Source of the DNA: an uncultured Clostridia bacterium
GTDB taxonomy: Bacteria; Bacillota; Clostridia; Lachnospirales; CAG-274
NCBI GenBank assembly: GCA_947591605.1
Contig: CANQDF010000003.1
Span: forward strand, 1-64,000
Reading direction: 5' to 3'
Length of the DNA stretch: 64,000 nt
Of the stretch, positions 42,821-49,900 are shown piece after piece. The position numbers and the translations under genes were made by a program. The notes below the pieces were generated by a model. It made no database searches and was not told where the DNA came from. It saw only the letters and a list, made by a program, of their open reading frames with translations. Each line of letters starts with the position of its first letter. Positions within the stretch are counted from its first letter, which is position 1.

Positions 42821-43557
42821 TGCTTACCCCCCCCCTTAATATCATTTTTACTTTTTCCTGCAAGCTTTTCAAAAACATAATCGTCATAGGTCGCCCGTAT
42901 GTCTGCATTATGGCGTGTCGTTACAGGCCGCTTTATACCGTTTTGCAGGGTGCAGGTTTCCTTGCCCATCCGGATAATGTAGTCCATATTGACCAAAATA
43001 CCGCGGTTTATCCTAAGAAAATTGCCGTTAAGCTTTTTCTCCAGCTCGCTGAATGACATGCGCACCTTGAGGCGCTGTCCGTCTGCCATAAGGACATCTA
43101 CCGTGTGGTTGTCGCTTTCCGCAAGGCATATCCGATCGGTATAAACGGTATATGTATCCGCACCCGACTTGAACGTGATACGCTCCCTATATACAAAACG
43201 GGTTTCATGCAGACGTTTTAACGCCTCCTTTATACCCTCCGGAGTCACGGGCTTGACAAGATAGTGTATTGCATAAAGCGCAAACGCCTCCACGGCATGC
43301 TCGCTGCTTGAGGTAACAAACACTATGCCCGTTTCCGGAGAAATTTTTTTCAGGCTTTTTGCTATATCTATGCCGTTTTCGCCGGGCATATATATATCCA
43401 GAAAAACAATGTCAAACCGAGGCTCTCCCTTAGCCGCCTCCAAAAGAGAAGCGCCGCTTAAATATTTTTCCGCACTCAGTGCAGGATCACAGCCCCGCAG
43501 CGCCTCTTCAAGCTGCTCCTGCCCCCTGGGATCATCGTCGCAAACGGCAATACGCAT
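42805..43557 (-). CDS. LytTR-family response regulator (AgrA/ComE/BlpR-like)
   Basis: Cytoplasmic transcription regulator, 250 residues. Receiver domain: CDDDPRG, phosphoacceptor Asp in IVFLDIYMPGENGIDIA, Ser/Thr in VFVTSSSEHAVEAF and Lys in YLVKPVT. C-terminal LytTR DNA-binding domain (about 130-240): ITFKSGADTYTVYTDRI, FLRINRGILVNMDYI, MGKETCTLQNGIKRPVTTRH. LytTR proteins bind pairs of 9-11-bp direct repeats about two helical turns apart; such pairs are found at three promoters nearby. AAGGAGG site before ATG 43557. Confidence 0.95.
   Translation of the reverse strand: MRIAVCDDDPRGQEQLEEALRGCDPALSAEKYLSGASLLEAAKGEPRFDIVFLDIYMPGENGIDIAKSLKKISPETGIVFVTSSSEHAVEAFALYAIHYLVKPVTPEGIKEALKRLHETRFVYRERITFKSGADTYTVYTDRICLAESDNHTVDVLMADGQRLKVRMSFSELEKKLNGNFLRINRGILVNMDYIIRMGKETCTLQNGIKRPVTTRHNADIRATYDDYVFEKLAGKSKNDIKGGGKQWRIF
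42827..42835. repeat. Nine-base C/G homopolymer at the regulator-kinase junction
   Basis: Nine C on the plus strand, nine G in the mRNA. They encode the Gly-Gly-Gly near the regulator C-terminus and also act as the kinase ribosome site. Confidence 0.9.
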
Positions 43558-43614
43558 ATGACATCCCTCCTTACCGTTGTTTTTGCTTTACTCACGGATA
43601 AAAATATATTTTTA

Positions 43615-43643
43615 ATTATATTACATTTTTATGCTGTTTTCAA
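43615..43643 (-). promoter_or_regulatory. Promoter of the LytTR regulator-kinase operon
   Basis: Minus strand TTGAAA (43643-43638), 17-base spacer, TATAAT (43620-43615). The same boxes and spacer length occur at the export operon promoter (60521-60493). Confidence 0.8.
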
Positions 43644-43654
43644 TATGACAATTT

Positions 43655-43685
43655 TGCCGTTTACGCAGTAATACATTAGTTTATG
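43655..43685 (-). promoter_or_regulatory. Weaker LytTR-type repeat pair at the regulator's own promoter
   Basis: Plus strand TGCCGTTTACG (43655-43665) begins 12 bases from the -35 edge, exactly as the proximal repeat does at the export operon. The second copy ATTAGTTTATG (43675-43685) is diverged and has a 20-bp period. Suggests autoregulation but is less certain than the other two sites. Confidence 0.5.
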
Positions 43686-43693
43686 TAAAATGC

Positions 43694-43727
43694 AAAAAGG
43701 GCACAGCCCATGCAAGCTGTGCCCTTT
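43694..43727 (-). terminator. Terminator after the GG-leader peptide gene
   Basis: Perfect 12-bp stem AAAGGGCACAGC (43696-43707) / GCTGTGCCCTTT (43716-43727), followed on the minus strand by T5. It closes the giant-gene/peptide unit. Confidence 0.9.
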
Positions 43728-43736
43728 GTCTGTCTG

Positions 43737-43880
43737 TCAGCTGTTAGACTTTATTATATTATCGGAGCCTATAACGGTTTCACCGCTTACAACGTACTTC
43801 TTGCCGCCCGATACGTTTTCGAGCTGCTCGTCGTCGAGCTCTTCAAGCTGATCATTGTTTAAGTTTTTATCATCCGACAT
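43737..43880 (-). CDS. Small secreted peptide precursor with double-glycine leader
   Basis: A 47-codon gene (MSDDKNLNNDQ then LEELDDEQLENVSGG, then the core starting KKYVVSG and ending IIKSNS). The 26-residue leader is acidic and has hydrophobic residues exactly where C39 peptidases read them: Leu12 (-15), Leu15 (-12), Leu20 (-7), Val23 (-4), with Gly25-Gly26 at the cut. The 21-residue core has no Cys, so no thioether or disulfide is expected; it has Ser/Thr. AAAGGAG lies eight bases before the ATG and a strong terminator follows. It is 118 bases after the giant SLH gene and next to the LytTR system. I infer export and cleavage by the C39 transporter at 56159-58300. Signal or bacteriocin cannot be told apart. 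Confidence 0.82.
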   Translation of the reverse strand: MSDDKNLNNDQLEELDDEQLENVSGGKKYVVSGETVIGSDNIIKSNS

Positions 43881-43903
43881 TTCAATTACTCCTTTCTTTT
43901 ACG

Positions 43904-43975
43904 AGGCGACCGTTAAGACCGCCTGTATATAATACCTTTATTTTTGTTCTTTTTGGGGCGGCTGTTAGACCGCCC
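43904..43975 (-). repeat. Two imperfect repeats with dyad symmetry between giant gene and peptide gene
   Basis: AGGCG...CGCCT (43904-43924) and GGGCGG...CCGCCC (43956-43975) are hairpin-forming and share the core GTTA(A)GACCGCC, about 52 bp apart. No T-run follows on the minus strand, so they are not classic terminators; they may set the transcript ratio by pausing or 3'-end protection. Confidence 0.5.
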
Positions 43976-43998
43976 GCATTATTACTTCCCTTTGCGAG

Positions 43999-46900
43999 TT
44001 ACCTCTCGTTTACCCTGTACAGTATGGACGCCGTTTCGGCTCTTGTGATGGTGCCGCCCGGGCGGAACGTATTGTCGGGGTAACCGCTTATTATGCCCTC
44101 GTATGCAAGGGTGTTTACCGCATCGGACGCATATGCGCTTATGTCTGTACTGTCGCCGAAGCTTACAGCCGCTGCGGCAGGCTGCATACCTAAGTACCTG
44201 TAGATAACAGCAGCTGCTTCCTCCCTGGTGATGCTTCTGTCCGGAGCAAACTCATCGCTGCTTATGCCGTAAACGATATTGTTGTCGGCTGCCCACATGA
44301 CAGCGGGGTAGTACCACGCATTGCTGCTTACATCGGCAAACCTTTCCGCTGCACTGCCGTAGGATGAAAGATCCGCACCGCTGAGGTTTGCTATGAGCTG
44401 TACAAGCTCTGCCCTTGTAAGGCTGTCATCGGGTGCAAACAGTTTGTCTGTTCTGCCGTTTACTATGCCCAGTGAATGCAGCGTGTTTACGATTTCCTCG
44501 CACCAGAGTCCCTTTACATCGTCAAAGCCGCTGTATGCCTCGTTATCCGTGCTGCCAACGGTGACCGACTCGGTGGTTGCCTCGGTATCGGTTTCGTCCG
44601 CTGCCTTTGAGCCGTTTGCCGCCTTGGAGGAGCTGCCGCCGCCGCTTCTCCTTGAGGATGTATCGTTATTGTCATCGGCTGCAGGCTTGTCTTCGGGCTT
44701 TGTTGCAGGTTCCGTTGTGGTTTCGGTAGTGCTCTCCGTTGTGGTTTCGGGCAGAGTACCCGTTACCTTTACCTGAACGGTCTTGCTCATTACAACGGTC
44801 TTGTCGCTCTCCTCGCCGAGGTCGGCGTCTATGCCGCCGCTGCGGTCAAAGACTACCTCGTTGCCCTCATTGTCGTAGGTGTTGTCGTCCTGATCCACAA
44901 ACAGGCTGTAGGTGCTCTTTACCGCTGTTACGGTAAGTGTAGCCGTACCGTCCTTTTTGCCGTAGATGCTGCCGTTTGACGGATCAACATCGGCAATATC
45001 GGGATCGCTTATGGAGTATTCCAGCTTGCTGCCCTTTTCTGCGCCGTATGGTGCTATTGCAAAGTTTGGATATACCTTATCACCTGCGTTGAGCTCTATG
45101 GTGCTTTCGTCGCCGTCATTTATCAGGATGTCGGTAACCTCAAGATCCTCATCGCTCAGCATATACAGGTCGGAGGTTTCCCTATAGAGGGTTTCTTCTC
45201 CGTTTTCAAGGGTGATGATAAGTCTTTCCATATTTCCGCTGCCCCAGCCGTTGATTATACTTATCTCCTCGTTTATAGGAAGTACATCGTTAGGCTCCAT
45301 GGATGCAACAGGCATACTTAACAGCTCCTCCGCCTTTGCATTTTCGCCGTTGTTTATGGCACTTACCTTAAAGGTCATATCTCCCGTAGCCTTATTGCCG
45401 TTGTTTACGAAGGCTGCACGGATATAAGCAGTGTCGTTGTTTGTTCTTGTTATTTCGGGATCGATGTTTTCAATAGAAGGAGCCTTATTCATGGTCACCT
45501 CGTATACAGCCGCATTTTCCGTAACATCGTCCTCATATGCGGTTATGTTGAACTTATAGCTGTCGCCCTTTTCGGGTACCTGATAGAGGAATGTGCCCTC
45601 TGCCTGATTGGCTGCGAGTCTATCCTCCTCGTTTGCCTCGTCCTCATCGGTGCTGTAGTCAAGGTCGCTTGTACCTGCCGTAAGGTGAGTGTTTACAATG
45701 CTTTCGCCGAGGTCTGTTACATTGCCCTCGCTGTCTGTCATTGTTGCCTTGAAGGTCACCTTTTCGGATGGGAGCATACCCACGTTGTCTGCCACAACAT
45801 GGAGTGTTGCGCTGCTGCCCATAGCAGGATATTCGGGATCGGAATAAGCGTCCGTTATATCCAGTGAGCTTGCCACACGGTAGCTGTGTATAACAAGGTC
45901 TGCGTTAGGCGATTCCTTTGTACCGCCGCTGCCGTCGTCCACGAGCTCGTAGCGTCTGAATGCCGACATTGCGGTATCCTCGTCAAGAGCTATGAATGTC
46001 TGCTCGCCGTACATTGTGTCGGCTGCTTCCGGCTCGTCAAATACGCAGTCTGCACCCCACCTGCCGTAGTAGATATATTCGGTTTCTCCCGTTTCCTCGT
46101 CGACATAAGTCGAGTGATCGTAATGAGGATCGTAGGTGCGCATATGGATGTTGCGCTTTGTGGTTTTGATTATGTCGTTGGTATCCTCGTTCTTTTCGGT
46201 GGTAACGTCAAGAGCGTTCCATACAAGGTAGAGTATACCGTTTGGCTGCATGCTTACGTTAAAGCTCTGAGCAGCCTCCGCTCCCGCCTGTACGGTGTTA
46301 TAGCTCATATTTCTTGCTGCGTAGCCCTCGTCCGTCTGCGTAACGGTATCGCCGAGTGCGGAGCTAAGGTCGCCGAATACCACATTTCCATCCCTGTTCC
46401 AGTAAAGATATACATTGCCGTCATATTTTACCGTCTGAGGATTGCTGTCCTGTACATCGTTTTCGGTAAGCCTTATCGGGCCTACGGAGGAGTTATTGCT
46501 TATATCCGTAACGGATGCGTAAAGCTCCATATCCTCGTTGGTTTCCGTATTGCCGTCCTTATCAACGGTGTATACAACATATACCTCATTGTCAAAGGTA
46601 TTTACGCTCATCTCGTTTATACCCAGGGTATCGGATACAAGAGGTACAAAGCGCTGGTTGTCGAGGCTGCCCTCGCCGTAGTTATCCTCATAAGCAAGGT
46701 ATGTAAGCTCGCTCTGATTATAACCCACCTCGTTAAGAGAGCTGTCAAGCACCTTATAGCATACCGTGCTGTAGGAGTTATTGATAAAGTTGTTAAGGTC
46801 TGCTATGGTTTCATAAGAGAACTCTGCCCTTGTATCGGAATAATCCGTTGCAAGGTAAGCAATAAATGTTCTGCCCGTGTTTTCGTTATAGGCTATCTTA

Positions 46901-49900
46901 GGCATTGAGTTCGCAAAGCCGTCGGCCTTGGTGAGCGTTTTTTGTTCGCTCATATTTCCGTCTGCATCAAAGGTGCAGAAGCTGAGGTCTGCGCTGCCCA
47001 GATATTCGGGCATATCGGGCGTATCGTTGCCGAAGGTCCTGTTAAGGTCGCTGTAAACAAGCATTACCTTGTCGCCTGCCTGTGCTGCCGAGAAATCGGG
47101 ATCCGCCGTACCGTCATCGTCCACCTTTTGTGGCTGAGCCCAGCTGCCGTTACTGTAAACGGTGTAGTATACAGCCTGGCAGTCGTAGTCTGCCCTTGTG
47201 TTGTCATCTCCTAAGTAGAAGAGGATGTACTTGCCGTTTCCGAGGTGCAAAAGCTGTGGCTTTGGATGCTTAAGAGTGTTTCTTACATCGCTTTCGGCAA
47301 AGACATTTGTATTGTTTTCCTCAAAGCTCCTTAAGGACGACTCGATATTATTGCCGCTGCCTCGTGCTACAGCCCCCATTGTACCCCTTATCTCGTTAGG
47401 ATCGTCTACGGACAGGGATTTTACGGAAGCGTTGTTCTCATGCTTCTTTTTGTAGTTATCAAAGCTGTTTTTATTTACCGCATCGTCAAAGTCTACCCAA
47501 TCGTTGTCAACGTAATCATCGGTATAGAACATACCGAGCTTAGCCGAAAGTACGGTGAACGAGATAGGTATGAACATCAGGTCTATATCCACGTTAAGTG
47601 AAAACTCTACGGTTCCTGCGCCGTCCTCCCATGGCTGATATGCCATGTCAAAGTCGGCCTTGCCGCTTACGCCCGCCGATATGATGCCTCTCATGCCGAC
47701 GCCTGCGCCAAGCGTGAACCTAGGCTTAAAGTAGATAAGTCCCGCTACCTGTACCTTGCCCGCATCAGCCTTGGGGAACAGACCGCCGAATTCGATAAAT
47801 GCGTCCTCCTTGGCAACTATACCCATAAGCGCCTGAGCCGTCAGCTCACCCTTTAAGGTGATATAAACGGGTACGGGGCCTAAGAAGATCGAGAAGTCCT
47901 TTTGTGCGCCTATGTTTGCGCCTACAAGCGCATAGAACTGGTCGTAGCCGTATTTAACGGTATCCCCGTTGTTCTCCTTGTAGAGGCGCAGATAAAAGCC
48001 TATATCAAGACCGATACTGATAGCGAGCTTTCCGCCCCTTGCAGAATACTTGCCTCTTTCATCGGTATTCCTGTACTTGTTGTCGCCGCTTGTGTATCTC
48101 ATTAAAGGTATATCGGACGACTGGTTGTAGATAGCTTGCGTAAGAGCGCTTATACGCTCCTGAGCGCTGCCTTCCGAAAATACTTTGGCGTATTCGGTAG
48201 TCGACTCATACTCCTTTATCTGATTTTTGATTATATTGCCGCTGAGTATGGCAACCTCAAACATTTGTCTGGTATTGCCGCTGCCGCTGCTTGACGCAGA
48301 GCCGTCATCCGCAAATGTGCTTATGCCCGAGCTTGCAGGCATGCTGCTGTCGTATTCCATCTTCTCGGGAGTCATCTCATAGGAGCCGAACTCCATTGAT
48401 GGGGCAATTGAGCCTACTATGCCCAGGTCTGCCGAGCCAAGCTCGTCAATATCGGGGAAGCTTACATTTGCAGGCTGTGGGGGCTCCGTAAATACATAGC
48501 CCGTGTCCACGGCTCCGCAGCCTCTGCCGTAGGCATCGTATGCCTCAACTGTCAGCTTGCCGCCATCCCTCAAAAACTCCTTTGCGTTAAAGCTTGCCGT
48601 ATAATTGCTGCCGGATTTATCCATCTCCAGTGCTTTTATAAGGTCGCCCTTTATATTGTAGCTCCTTAATACCACCTTTGATACGCTGTAGCCTTTAGCA
48701 AGCTGTATCTCGCAGGTAGCAGTCATGTTTTTGTCCTCTACCTGTATCTCGTCGGCATTGCCGTCATTGCCGCTGAGCTTAAGGCTCCTTATCCAGATAT
48801 TGTCGTCCTGGAATGGCAGTTCAAAGACTATCTGCTGATCGCTGTCAAGCATAACGGCGTGCTTTACAAAGGTCTTGTCGCCGTTTGCCATTATAAGGTT
48901 GGTCATATAGCCTCTAAAGCCGTGAGGCACAAGTATATCAAAGTATCCGTTTTCATCGGTGGATGTGGATACATAGTACTTTTTGCCGTTCAGCTCCCTG
49001 AACAGACCGGGGTCAAGGGAGCCTATGGTCACATCTATGCCCTTTGCACCGGTGTAGGTGCTTTTGTCGTTTATGTTGACCCTTTCGCTTCCCGGTGTCC
49101 TCAAGGTCTGGGTAGCTTTGATGACCCTGCCGTGGAGCACGGTGTCGGGCCTTAATTCGTTTATAGGTGTAAAGTAGTATTCCACGGTAGCATTGGGCGC
49201 TTTTACGTCAAAGCTGAAGGTGTCGCCCACATGAATGACGTACAGACCCTGGTCACTTTCCTTTACAGTGCCCGATCCCTCTTTGTAGAGCCATAAGCAG
49301 GTATAACCCTCCTCGGGTACTGCGTAAAGATTTACCGTATCGCCTATGGAAAGGTTTTCTATATGTCCGTCACGCTTTGCAAGCTCGGCAAGCTTTTCGT
49401 TCAGCTTCTGCTGTGGATCCTGTCCACCGAGGAACATAAAGTACTCATATCTTTTATCACTGTTTATCCTCTCTATGGCATCAAGGTAAGATCTGTACCC
49501 ATGATCATAAGTGTTGATATAATCCAAAAATAACGGTTCAAGCACATCGTCGTAAATATATTCCTCTGCATTAACATCCGACAAGCTAATGTACATACTT
49601 TCCTCAACATCGGAATAGATGGGGTATCGTGTGCCCAGCATGTTTTGTATCTGTTTTCTCTGGTTCATGTCCACAATATAATCAAAAGGAGAGTCCGTGT
49701 CATAAATCTTTTCGACAAAATCCTGCGCAGCCGACTCTATGGTGCTGCCCGAACCCTTTGTAGAAGAAGATCTTCTGACACTGAAACTATGAGAAGCAAT
49801 GGAGCCTTCCTTTTTTTCATAATTAAACGCCGTTTGTGCATCTTTGTTATTGACAAGGAAATCCACAAATTTTTTCTTGAAGGCTTCCTTGCCGTCCTTA

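Noticed and set aside
43881..43998. A dedicated LytTR site directly before the peptide gene
   Set aside because: Only one CGTAAAAG-like half is present, inside the leader, with no partner at 20-22 bp.
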